Positions 46,093 to 54,300 of a stretch of DNA of 64,000 nt are shown here, piece by piece. The position numbers and the translations under genes were made by a program. The stretch's first letter is position 1. The number at the start of each line of letters is the position of its first letter. Below the pieces are notes generated by a model, which saw only the letters and a list, made by a program, of their open reading frames with translations, ran no database searches and was not told the DNA's origin. The stretch covers positions 479,605 to 543,604 of the forward strand of contig NZ_JACCCG010000001.1 of the NCBI RefSeq assembly GCF_013410955.1. Direction: 5' to 3'. This DNA is from Microbacterium sp. AK009. Its GTDB lineage: Bacteria > Actinomycetota > Actinomycetes > Actinomycetales > Microbacteriaceae.

Positions 46093-48561
46093 ATGACTGA
46101 CGTCTCTCCGGCCGCGCATCCCGCGGCATCCGTCCCTCTCATCGTCGACGGCGATCGCGGGCCCCGACCGGGCTCCGGCGCTCGCGTCGACGAAGACCTG
46201 CTCGCAGGGCTCAACCCCGAGCAGCGCGAGGCGGTGACCTATCGCGGTCAGGCGCTCCTCATCGTCGCGGGCGCCGGGTCGGGCAAGACCAGTGTGCTGA
46301 CGCGGCGCATCGCGTCCCTTCTGCGCAACAAAGAGGCGTGGCCGAGCCAGATCCTCGCCATCACCTTCACCAACAAGGCTGCGGGTGAGATGCGCGAGCG
46401 CGTGCACCAGCTCGTCGGCGACCGGTCGCAGGGCATGTGGATCTCGACGTTCCACTCGGCGTGCGTGCGGATCCTCAGGCGCGAGGCCGAGCAGTTCGGG
46501 TTCACCAAGTCGTTCACGATCTACGACTCCGGCGATTCGCGGGCGCTCGTCAAGCGGCTGGTGAAAGAGCACGAGGCGGATGCCTACGGACTGACCCCCT
46601 CGGCGGTGCAGGGGAAGATCTCCAAGCTCAAGAACGAGCTCGCCGATGCGGAGTCGTACGCCCGCTCGGCGAACATGAACGACCCGGCCGAGCGCGTCTT
46701 CTGCGACGTGTTCGCTGCGTACCAGCGCGAGCTGCAGCGGGCCAACGCGTTCGACTTCGACGACCTGATCGCACAGACGGTGTACCTGTTCCGGGCGTTC
46801 CCGCAGGTGGCGGATGTGTACCGCCGGCGGTTCCGGCACATCCTCGTCGACGAGTACCAGGACACCAACCATTCGCAGTACGCGCTGATCCACGAGCTGA
46901 CCCGCGCGCCGGGGTCTGACGGCGGGCCCATCGCCGAGTCGGGCGGCATGATGATCTTCGACGCGCCGGCGACCGAAGAGGCCGCGTCGCTCACGGTCGT
47001 CGGTGACTCCGACCAGTCGATCTACGCGTTCCGCGGAGCGGACATCCGGAACATCAGCGAGTTCGAGCGCGACTTCCCGGGCGCGAAGGTCGTGCTCCTC
47101 GAGCAGAACTACCGGTCGACCCAGAACATCCTGTCGGCGGCGAATGCGGTGATCAGCCACAACTTCGACCGCAAGGACAAGCGGCTGTGGACCGATGTCG
47201 GCGCGGGCGAGAAGATCGTCGGCTTCACCGGGTACTCGCAGCACGACGAGGCGCAGTTCGTCGCCGACGAGATCGAGGTGCTGCACAAGGGCGGGGTGCC
47301 GTACGACCAGGTGGCGGTGTTCTACCGCACGAACTCGCAGTCGCGTGCGCTGGAGGAGATCTTCATCCGCGCGGCCGTGCCGTACAAGATCATGGGCGGC
47401 ACGAAGTTCTACGAGCGCGCAGAGATCAAAGACGCCCTGGCCTATCTCGTCGCGGCGGCGAACCCCGCCGATGAGATGGCGATGCGCCGCATCATCAACC
47501 GGCCGCGCCGTGGCATCGGTGACGTGACGATCGAGACGATCAGTCGGTACGCAGCCGATGAGCAGATCACCTTCCGTGACGCGCTCGGCAATGCCTCGGC
47601 GCTCGGTGTCGGACCCAAGATCCAGGCGGCGATCGCGCACTTGGATGCGGTTCTCGCCGAGGCATCCGATCTCATGCTGCCGCCGTCAGGTGAGCTGCCC
47701 CCGCCGACCGCCGTCGCCGACGGACTGCAGCTGCTGCTGTCGAAGAGCGGGTATCTCGACGCGCTGCGCGCGAGCCGCGACCCGCAGGACGAGGCGCGCG
47801 TGGAGAACCTCGACGAGCTCGTCGCCGTGGCCCGCGAGTTCGCGCGCAACAACCCGGAGGGGACGATCGTCGACTTCCTCACCGAGGTGGCGCTCGTCTC
47901 GGACGCCGATGATCTCGAGGATGCCTCGGGGTCGGTGTCGCTCATGACGATGCACACCGCGAAGGGCCTCGAGTACGACGCGGTCTTCCTCACCGGTGTC
48001 GAGGAGGACCTGATCCCGCACCGGATCTCGGCTGGGGAGCCGGGAGGCCCGCAGGAGGAGCGGCGGCTGTTCTACGTCGGCGTCACCCGGGCGCGTAAGC
48101 GCCTGTACCTGACGCTGGCGATGACCCGCGCGCAATTCACAGAGGTGTCGGTGGCGATGCCGAGCCGGTTCCTGCAGGAGATCCCGTCGGATCTGCTCGA
48201 CTGGCGCCAGTCGCCGGGCGACGTCAACTCGCGCGGCGGGACGCAGTCGCGGGCGCTCAATGCGCGGCGCGGGTCCTCTGGGTCGGGGTTCGGCGGGTCG
48301 GGGTCGGGGCGGCGCTACGGCGACGATCTCGTGCCGAAGTCGACGTCGGTGGAGAAGTTCGCCAACCGCATCCCGGCGAAGGTGCGCGACAACGGCGACA
48401 TGGAGCTGGCGCCGGGCGACCGCATCCGTCACGACGATTTCGGCGAGGGCCGCATCGACGCGATCACCGGTGAGGGTGCGAAGCGCGTCGCTCACGTGCG
48501 CTTCGACACAGTCGGCATGAAGAAGCTCCTGGTCAAGATCGCGCCGATCGCGAAGCTGTAG
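46093..48561 (+). CDS. pcrA: ATP-dependent DNA helicase PcrA/UvrD
   Basis: An 822-residue superfamily 1A helicase. Motif Q is LNPEQREAV, Walker A is AGAGSGKTS with K65, Walker B is ILVDEYQDTNHSQY, then QNYRSTQNI (motif IV), SLMTMHTAKGLEYDAVF (motif V) and FYVGVTRARKRLYL (motif VI). A Gly/Ser-rich linker near 720-740 precedes a C-terminal Tudor-like domain typical of actinobacterial PcrA (PGDRIRHDDFGEGRIDAI). It moves 3' to 5' in repair and replication restart. The downstream gene is SseB-like. Confidence 0.95.
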   Translation: MTDVSPAAHPAASVPLIVDGDRGPRPGSGARVDEDLLAGLNPEQREAVTYRGQALLIVAGAGSGKTSVLTRRIASLLRNKEAWPSQILAITFTNKAAGEMRERVHQLVGDRSQGMWISTFHSACVRILRREAEQFGFTKSFTIYDSGDSRALVKRLVKEHEADAYGLTPSAVQGKISKLKNELADAESYARSANMNDPAERVFCDVFAAYQRELQRANAFDFDDLIAQTVYLFRAFPQVADVYRRRFRHILVDEYQDTNHSQYALIHELTRAPGSDGGPIAESGGMMIFDAPATEEAASLTVVGDSDQSIYAFRGADIRNISEFERDFPGAKVVLLEQNYRSTQNILSAANAVISHNFDRKDKRLWTDVGAGEKIVGFTGYSQHDEAQFVADEIEVLHKGGVPYDQVAVFYRTNSQSRALEEIFIRAAVPYKIMGGTKFYERAEIKDALAYLVAAANPADEMAMRRIINRPRRGIGDVTIETISRYAADEQITFRDALGNASALGVGPKIQAAIAHLDAVLAEASDLMLPPSGELPPPTAVADGLQLLLSKSGYLDALRASRDPQDEARVENLDELVAVAREFARNNPEGTIVDFLTEVALVSDADDLEDASGSVSLMTMHTAKGLEYDAVFLTGVEEDLIPHRISAGEPGGPQEERRLFYVGVTRARKRLYLTLAMTRAQFTEVSVAMPSRFLQEIPSDLLDWRQSPGDVNSRGGTQSRALNARRGSSGSGFGGSGSGRRYGDDLVPKSTSVEKFANRIPAKVRDNGDMELAPGDRIRHDDFGEGRIDAITGEGAKRVAHVRFDTVGMKKLLVKIAPIAKL

Positions 48562-48618
48562 CCGCGCGCGAAGGCGAAGCCGGGCGCGACCCGAAGGGTC
48601 GCCGCGTAGGCTGGCACG

Positions 48619-49713
48619 ATGGCACTCTTCGGGCGACGTAAGAAGACCGACGACCACAGCGACGACGCGAAACCGCAGACGGGAACGCCCGACCCCGAGG
48701 CTCCCGAGACGGACGTCGACGTCGCCGAGGCGCCCGGGCTGGCCCCGCGCGAGGGCGAGGACTCCGGCCCGGGTGGCGACGCCGCATCCGGTGCAGACTC
48801 GGCCGAGGAGCCGGTTCCGCACGTGAACATCTCGGTGTCGACCTATGGGGCGCCGCGCACAGCGCCCAGCGCGCCTGCGGCGCAGCCCTCTGCGAGCACC
48901 CCGGCGCCCCGCACCCTCGGCCCGGCCGAAGCACCCGCGCCGTCGCAGACCGTCCCGGGCCTGCCCGACAACGGGCTGGTCATCCAGGCGCTGCGAAAGC
49001 TTCCCGACAAGCCCGAGTCGCTCGACCTCATCCACGTCGCCCGGCAGCTGCTGCAGGGCCAGCTGTTCCTGCGGATCAAGGGCGACGCCCGGCAGCTGCT
49101 GTCGGAGGGCGCTCAGCTCCCGCTCGCCGTCGCGACCGTGGGCGAGAAGCAGTACGTGCTGGCCTTCAGCGGCGGCGCGGCGCTGCAGGCGAGCGTGGCG
49201 GCCGACGGCGACCAGCAGACCTCCGCTGTCGCCCAGCCCGCAGCCACCGTGCTCCGCCACGTGGTGACCGGGACCTACGCCGGCATCATCATCGACCCGT
49301 CATCGGCGCCCGCGCGCGCGGTGATCCCCAGGGAACTCATCGAGCGGATGCTCGACCAGGCCGACCCGAACGCGCTGGTCAAGCACCTCCTCGCAGGCCC
49401 GCGCACGGCCGCGACGGGTGCCGAGATCGTTGCGGCGATGCCCGGTGCCCGACTCTGGGTCGCGGTCAACGAGACCCCCGACGGCAAGGTCGGCGTCGCC
49501 GAGGCGCGTGCCAACGGCGAGCGGCTGTTGCAGGTGTTCACACATCCGCTCGAGGTGGCCGCCATCGGCCGCGGCGACAAGGCGGCGCCCATCACGGCCG
49601 ACCGGCTCGGCGCTGCGCTGGCGGCAGACACGGCACTCGCCGGCATCCTCGTCGACGCCGCGGGTCCGTGGATCCGGCTCGGTCGCGAGGACCTCGGCCC
49701 GATTCTGCCGTGA
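48619..49713 (+). CDS. SseB family protein
   Basis: A 364-residue protein with a low-complexity acidic and Pro/Ala-rich N-terminus (about 1-115) followed by an SseB domain (VIQALRKLPDKPESLDLIHVARQLLQGQLFLRIKGD, then LPLAVATVGEKQYVLAFSGGAALQ and HPLEVAAIGRG). The SseB domain is known from the enterobacterial secretion-linked protein but is widespread in Actinobacteria with no set role. It starts 58 bp after pcrA on the same strand, probably with its own promoter. Confidence 0.85.
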   Translation: MALFGRRKKTDDHSDDAKPQTGTPDPEAPETDVDVAEAPGLAPREGEDSGPGGDAASGADSAEEPVPHVNISVSTYGAPRTAPSAPAAQPSASTPAPRTLGPAEAPAPSQTVPGLPDNGLVIQALRKLPDKPESLDLIHVARQLLQGQLFLRIKGDARQLLSEGAQLPLAVATVGEKQYVLAFSGGAALQASVAADGDQQTSAVAQPAATVLRHVVTGTYAGIIIDPSSAPARAVIPRELIERMLDQADPNALVKHLLAGPRTAATGAEIVAAMPGARLWVAVNETPDGKVGVAEARANGERLLQVFTHPLEVAAIGRGDKAAPITADRLGAALAADTALAGILVDAAGPWIRLGREDLGPILP

Positions 49714-49777
49714 GAGCGTGATGCCCCGACGCGTGTCCCCCTGATGCGTTCCCCGGCGACGCGATAGCGTCGCGTGC

Positions 49778-50812
49778 ATGGCGAGCCCGTTCACGATGCT
49801 GACCGTTCCCGGGCCCGCGGGGGACCGCGAGGTGCGCCTGTCGAATCCCGACCGCGTGCTGTGGCCCGCCCTCGGGATCACCAAGCACGAGCTCGCCGAA
49901 TACCTCATGGCGGTCTCGGGGCCGTTCCTCGCCGCGAACGGCAACCGGCCGGTGTCGCTCGAGCGATTTCCGGAGTCTGTCGAAGGGGAGCGGTTCTACT
50001 CCAAGAACCCGCCGAAGGGCACCCCCGACTACGTCGAGGCGGTGACCGTGCGCTACAACAGCGGGCGGCGGCATCCGCAGATCGTGCTGACCGAGCCCGC
50101 GGCTGTCGTGTGGGCGGCGCAGATGAACACCATCGTGTTCCACCCGTGGGCGTCACTGACGAGCAACACCGACAATCCCGTCGAGCTGCGCATCGACCTC
50201 GACCCGCAGCCGGGCACCGACTTCGGCGACGCCGCCGCGGTCGCGCCCGCCCTGCGTGATGTGCTCGCCGAGGCGGGGCTGACGGCGTTCCTCAAGACGA
50301 GCGGCAATCGTGGCATCCATGTCTTCTGCCCCATCGAGCCGGAGTGGGAGTTCCTCGATGTGCGGCACGCCGTCATCGCCGCCGGGCGTGAGCTGGAGCG
50401 CCGGATGCCCGACCGGGTGACCACGAACTGGTGGAAGGAAGAGCGCGGCGAGCGCATCTTCATCGACTTCAACCAGGCCAACCGCGACCGCACGATGGCG
50501 GGGGCCTACAGCCCGCGGGCGCTCGCGGGTGCGACCGTGTCGACGCCGATCACGTGGGACGAGCTGGCGGATGCCGACCCTGCGGCCTTCACCGTGCGCT
50601 CGGTGCCGGAGCGGCTGTCGTCGGTGGGAGACCCGTGGGAGGGGATGCTCGAGACGCCCGGGCGCATCGACGTGCTGCTGGAGTGGTGGCAGCGCGACCT
50701 CGACGACGGGCTCGGCGAGCTGCCCTTCCCGCCCGACTTCCCGAAGATGCCCGGCGAACCGCCGCGCGTGCAGCCGAGTCGCAAGAACGAAGCGAACTGG
50801 CCGAAGGAGTAG
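49778..50812 (+). CDS. LigD-type DNA polymerase/primase domain protein (PolDom)
   Basis: A 344-residue stand-alone PolDom, the archaeo-eukaryotic-primase-like polymerase module of LigD. The catalytic metal motif RIDLDPQPGTDF has D140 and D142; TSGNRGIHVFCPIEP is the nucleotide-binding loop and the third acid lies in RIFIDFNQANRDRTMAGAYSPR. In mycobacteria such enzymes add ribo- or deoxynucleotides in end joining and gap filling. It precedes LigC with only a repeat-filled gap between, so the two likely act together. No Ku gene is in the window. Confidence 0.88.
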   Translation: MASPFTMLTVPGPAGDREVRLSNPDRVLWPALGITKHELAEYLMAVSGPFLAANGNRPVSLERFPESVEGERFYSKNPPKGTPDYVEAVTVRYNSGRRHPQIVLTEPAAVVWAAQMNTIVFHPWASLTSNTDNPVELRIDLDPQPGTDFGDAAAVAPALRDVLAEAGLTAFLKTSGNRGIHVFCPIEPEWEFLDVRHAVIAAGRELERRMPDRVTTNWWKEERGERIFIDFNQANRDRTMAGAYSPRALAGATVSTPITWDELADADPAAFTVRSVPERLSSVGDPWEGMLETPGRIDVLLEWWQRDLDDGLGELPFPPDFPKMPGEPPRVQPSRKNEANWPKE

Positions 50813-50890
50813 CGCGCGTCCGTTCCGGGGCGGTTGGTGCCGGATGCCGCGGTGCAACGTCGCGCGGTGTGCGCCCGGAGCGCGAGGCGC

Positions 50891-51027
50891 GTGCTTCCGC
50901 CGTCACGTTCGGCCCTTGCGGCGCGTGGAAAGGGGCGGAAGTTGTCGGGGGAGCGTCAGGGGCCGTGCTTCCGCCGTCACGTTCGGCCCTTGCGGCGCGT
51001 GAAAAGGGGCGGAAGTTGTCGGGGGAG
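50891..51027. repeat. 63-bp hairpin units in tandem, 74-bp period
   Basis: Copies 50891-50953 and 50965-51027 differ at one base (GTGGAAAGG versus GTGAAAAGG) and repeat every 74 bp. They share the CCGTCACGTTC core and GGGGGAG end with the pair at 36072-36213. The stretch 50813-51135 between PolDom and LigC genes holds only these units, with no gene on either strand. Confidence 0.9.
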
Positions 51028-51135
51028 GGTTGCGCGCCCGACGACGCGCTCCCGAACGCCGCACGCACGCGTGTCGCACGCGCACGAAGAGGGCGCGGGA
51101 TGGCGCGAGACAACGCGGCACGCGAGACTGAGGCG

Positions 51136-52197
51136 ATGGACCTCCCCGTCATGCCCCCGGTCGCGCCGATGCTCGCGAAGTCGGTCTCGGCCATCCCCGA
51201 CCTCGGGCACGTCGAACCCAAGTGGGACGGGTTCCGCACGATCGTCTTCCGCGACGGCGACGAGGTCGAACTCGGCAGCCGTAACGAACGACCGATGACG
51301 CGCTATTTCCCCGAGCTCGTCGAGGCACTCCGCGCCCAGCTCCCCGAGCGCTGCGTGGTCGATGGCGAGATCGTCGTCGCCACCGACGGCGGTCTCGACT
51401 TCGAGGCGCTGCAGCAGCGGATCCACCCCGCGGCGAGCCGCGTGAACCTCCTCGCCACCCAGACGCCGGCGTCGTTCATCGCCTTCGATCTACTGGCCCT
51501 CGGCGACGACGACCTCACCGGCCGCCCCTTCTCCGAGCGCCGGGCCCACCTCATCGAGGCGCTGTCGGGCGTCGAGCCGCCGGTCTACATCACTCCCGCG
51601 ACGGGTGACCCTGCCGTCGCGCAGGAGTGGTTCGAGACCTTCGAGGGGGCGGGCCTGGACGGCGTGATCGCCAAGCCCCTTGACGGCACCTACCAGCCGA
51701 ACAAGCGCACGATGTTCAAGATCAAGCACGAGCGCACCGCCGACTGCGTGGTCGCGGGATTCCGCTGGCACAAGTCCGGCCCGATCGTCGGCTCGCTGCT
51801 CCTCGGCCTCTACGGCGACGATGGCAGCCTGCATCACGTCGGGGTGACGGCATCCTTCCCCATGGCCCGGCGCAAGACCCTGCTCGATGACCTCGCGCCC
51901 TACCGCGATGTCGACCTCTCGGCGCACCCGTGGGGAGGCTGGGCCGAGCATGCCGCCGACGGCACGCAGCTCGCCGGGGCGGGCAGCCGGTGGAACGCCG
52001 GCAAGGATCTCTCCTTCGTGCCCCTGCGCCCCGAGCTCGTCGTCGAAGTCGCCTACGACCACATGGAGGGCGAGCGCTTCCGCCACATCCCGTCGTTCCG
52101 GCGCTGGCGCCCCGACCGCGACCCGCGCTCGTGCACCTTCGCGCAGCTGGAGGTGCCGGCGAGCTTCACGCTCTCCGACATCCTCCCCGGTCTCTGA
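51136..52197 (+). CDS. ligC: ATP-dependent DNA ligase, LigC type
   Basis: A 353-residue ligase with nucleotidyltransferase plus OB fold. The AMP-accepting Lys is K29 (VEPKWDGFR, motif I), followed by VVDGEIVV (motif III), FDLLAL (IIIa), GLDGVIAKPLDGTYQPNKRTMFKIKHER (IV-V) and the OB fold to the end. ATG 51136 (MDLPVMPPVAPML) is the usual LigC start, though an in-frame ATG at 51100 with an upstream GAGGG is also possible. LigC seals nicks in back-up end joining and base-excision repair, here beside the PolDom gene. Confidence 0.9.
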   Translation: MDLPVMPPVAPMLAKSVSAIPDLGHVEPKWDGFRTIVFRDGDEVELGSRNERPMTRYFPELVEALRAQLPERCVVDGEIVVATDGGLDFEALQQRIHPAASRVNLLATQTPASFIAFDLLALGDDDLTGRPFSERRAHLIEALSGVEPPVYITPATGDPAVAQEWFETFEGAGLDGVIAKPLDGTYQPNKRTMFKIKHERTADCVVAGFRWHKSGPIVGSLLLGLYGDDGSLHHVGVTASFPMARRKTLLDDLAPYRDVDLSAHPWGGWAEHAADGTQLAGAGSRWNAGKDLSFVPLRPELVVEVAYDHMEGERFRHIPSFRRWRPDRDPRSCTFAQLEVPASFTLSDILPGL

Positions 52198-52252
52198 CCG
52201 CAGCGCGGCGCGCTCCCGCCGCCGTCGCCGCTCCCGCTCGGCCGCCCACGCG

Positions 52253-52292
52253 GAGCGGGTCGCTCCGCGCGTGAGCGGGTCGCTCCGCGCGT
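52253..52292. repeat. 20-bp tandem direct repeat
   Basis: GAGCGGGTCGCTCCGCGCGT is present twice in a row (52253-52272 and 52273-52292), just past the ligase stop and touching the first 117-bp element. Confidence 0.92.
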
Positions 52293-52407
52293 GTCCGAGA
52301 AGGTGCCGGATGCCGCGGCTCCACCACGCCGCTTCTGCGACACGCCCCACGGTGATGTCGCAGAAGAGCCGACCGGAGGCGTGGGAAAGCCGCAACTTGT
52401 GGGACAC
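52291..52407. repeat. 117-bp structured element, copy 1
   Basis: Ends are GTGTCC and GGACAC (inverted). Inside, GCGGCT pairs with AGCCGC and ACGCC with GGCGT, and the centre is an 11-bp perfect hairpin (CTTCTGCGACA, 52332-52342, with TGTCGCAGAAG, 52356-52366). A diverged copy lies at 52644-52759. The nested pairing at three levels looks like a MITE or a folded RNA. The gap 52198-52910 holds no gene. Confidence 0.88.
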
Positions 52408-52643
52408 GGCGCGGTGGGTAGGGCCGGTGCGGCGGGCGGCGCGGCGGCGCGGCGGGCGGCGCGGCGGGGCGGCGGGTGGCGGCGGGTGGTGCCGCGGGCG
52501 CCGCGGCGGTGGACGGCGCGGCGGGGCGGCGGGTGGCGGGTGGTGCCGCGGGCGGCGCGGCGGTGGACGGTGCGGCGGGGCAGCGGGGCGGCGGGTGGCG
52601 GGTGATGCCGCGGCAGGGTGCGCGGGCGGGTCACCCCTGGGGC
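52408..52643. repeat. GGC/GCG low-complexity tract between two 117-bp elements
   Basis: Almost pure G+C, strongly purine-skewed on the plus strand, with repeating GGCGGCGCGGCGG and GCCGCGG motifs. It begins directly after copy 1 and ends directly before copy 2. A similar tract follows copy 2 (about 52760-52880). No gene; the apparent open frames are low-complexity Gly/Arg/Ala strings. Confidence 0.9.
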
Positions 52644-52759
52644 GTGTCCGAGAAGATGCGGGATGCCGCGGCTCTACCACGCCGCTTCTGCGACACGCCC
52701 CGCGGGGATGTCGCAGCAGCGGCGACGTGAGGCGTCCAGAGCCGCACCTTGTGGGACAC
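52644..52759. repeat. 117-bp structured element, copy 2
   Basis: About 80 percent identical by eye to copy 1 (52291-52407), with the same GTGTCC...GGACAC ends. The central stem is shortened to CTGCGACA/TGTCGCAG. Substitutions lie mostly in loops, while outer ends are kept. A purine-rich low-complexity tract follows. Confidence 0.88.
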
Positions 52760-52910
52760 ATACGGTGGGCGGGGACGGTGGTGGCGGCGGCGGGGGGATG
52801 GCGGCGGCGGGGGGACGGCGGGGCGGCGGGGCGGCGGCGGCGGGGCGGGGCGGCGGGCGGCGGTCAGTGTAGGGCGGCCGTCGCGCGCCGGGCGGCGCGA
52901 CGCGCCCCGA

Positions 52911-54098
52911 TCATCCCGCCGGTTCGACCGCCTTCTTCTGCGCCCAGCGGGCGGGCTCGTTCGGCCCGTTCCACACCTTGATGATTCCCCAGACGACCGC
53001 CGTGATCGGCACGGCGAGCACCGCGCCGAGGATCCCGCCGAGTACGGTGCCGACGGTCAGGGCGATCAGGATGACGAAGGCGTGGAGCTTGAGCGTCCGC
53101 CCCATGAGGACGGGCTGGAGGAAGTTGCCCTCGAGCTGGTTCACGAGCACGACCACGCCCACGACGAAGAGGGCGTTGACCCAGCCGTTCGCGACGAGGG
53201 CGACGAGGGCCGCGAGGATGCCGGCCACCGTCGCCCCGACGATCGGGATGAACGCCAGCAGGAACACCAGCACCGCCAGCGGCAGCGCGAGGGGCACCTG
53301 CAGGATGACCAGGCCGATGCCGATCCCGACCGCGTCGACGAACGCGACCGCGGCGGTGCCGCGCACGTACGACCCGAGCGTCACCACCGTCTTGTCGCCG
53401 ATGCGGCGCGCGCGCGCCTCGTTCTCGCCGCGGAAGGGGCGCAGCAGGAACTCCCAGAGCCACGGGCCGTCCTTCAGGAAGAAGAAGAGCACCACGATCA
53501 TGAGCACGAGGCCGGTGACGAAGTTGGCCAGCGCGCTCACCCCGGCGATGGCGCCGGTGCCGAACTGCGCGCTCGTGATGAAGTCGATGATCTGGTCGCG
53601 CCACTGCTCGATCTGGTTGTCGGAGGGGGCGAAGGGCAGGGTGTTGATCCAGGCGAGAAGCTCCTGGAAACCCGCCTCGGCCTGCGAGTAGAGGTCATCC
53701 CACTGGTTGCGCACGGCCCAGACGATGAGCCACCCGGCCAGCCCCAGCACGACGACGACGGCGAGCAGGGTGATGAGGGTCGCGAGCACGGAGGGCACGC
53801 CGCCGCGGCGCAGCCACGACATCAGCGGCGCGAAGGCGCAGGCGAAGATGAGGGCGATGATGATGGGGATCCACACCACTGTCACCTGCTGCAGACCGAG
53901 GACGGCCAGCGTGGCGATGCCGATGACGATGAGGATCTGCAGTGCGCGGGTCGCGACCTTGCCGAGCCCGTCGGCCCACAGCCCGATGGCGACGGGGGCC
54001 TTGGCGGCCTTGGCGGCCGACGACGCGGCCTTCTCGGCGGAGTCGGATGCGCGAGGGTCGAAGCCGTGTGGGCGCGGAGCGCGGCGGAAGAGTCCCAT
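52911..54098 (-). CDS. AI-2E family transporter
   Basis: A 395-residue multi-span membrane protein with seven or eight spans and the AI-2E/PerM hallmark ending (LEGNFLQPVLMGRTLKLHAFVILIALTVGTVLGGILGAVLAVPITAV). The N-terminal 40 residues are cytoplasmic and Ala/Lys-rich. The family includes TqsA, which exports autoinducer-2, and Na+/H+ antiporters, so the transported ion or molecule is open. It is monocistronic; its 3' side faces the GC-rich repeat tract. Confidence 0.88.
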   Translation of the reverse strand: MGLFRRAPRPHGFDPRASDSAEKAASSAAKAAKAPVAIGLWADGLGKVATRALQILIVIGIATLAVLGLQQVTVVWIPIIIALIFACAFAPLMSWLRRGGVPSVLATLITLLAVVVVLGLAGWLIVWAVRNQWDDLYSQAEAGFQELLAWINTLPFAPSDNQIEQWRDQIIDFITSAQFGTGAIAGVSALANFVTGLVLMIVVLFFFLKDGPWLWEFLLRPFRGENEARARRIGDKTVVTLGSYVRGTAAVAFVDAVGIGIGLVILQVPLALPLAVLVFLLAFIPIVGATVAGILAALVALVANGWVNALFVVGVVVLVNQLEGNFLQPVLMGRTLKLHAFVILIALTVGTVLGGILGAVLAVPITAVVWGIIKVWNGPNEPARWAQKKAVEPAG

Positions 54099-54263
54099 GG
54101 CTGAACCCTACGGCCGGGCCCGGCGCACGCCCGGGTGCTTGCGCGGCACGTCGCGGGGGCCTAGGGACCCGTCCGTCGTCGGACCCTGGGGGCCGTCACG
54201 CGAACCCGTCGTCACGGTCACCCGCCAGGGCAGACCCTCCCGGACGACTCCGCGTCACACCGT

Positions 54264-54300
54264 TGAGACTCAGTGTCAGTTCATGCGAGACTCGATGTCA
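54264..54300 (+). promoter_or_regulatory. Direct-repeat operator before the acyl-CoA dehydrogenase gene
   Basis: GAGACTCAGTGTCA (54265-54278) and GAGACTCGATGTCA (54287-54300) are direct repeats 22 bp apart, two helical turns. The first extends to the quasi-palindrome TGAGACTCAGTGTCA (54264-54278). The second ends at the A of the ATG, so a bound repressor would block the start. A candidate protein is the TetR regulator encoded convergently downstream. Confidence 0.55.

Noticed and set aside
52408..52643. Gly/Arg-rich ORFs in the GGC tract
   Set aside because: They arise from low-complexity GC repeats, have no ribosome site and differ between frames only by repeat phase.
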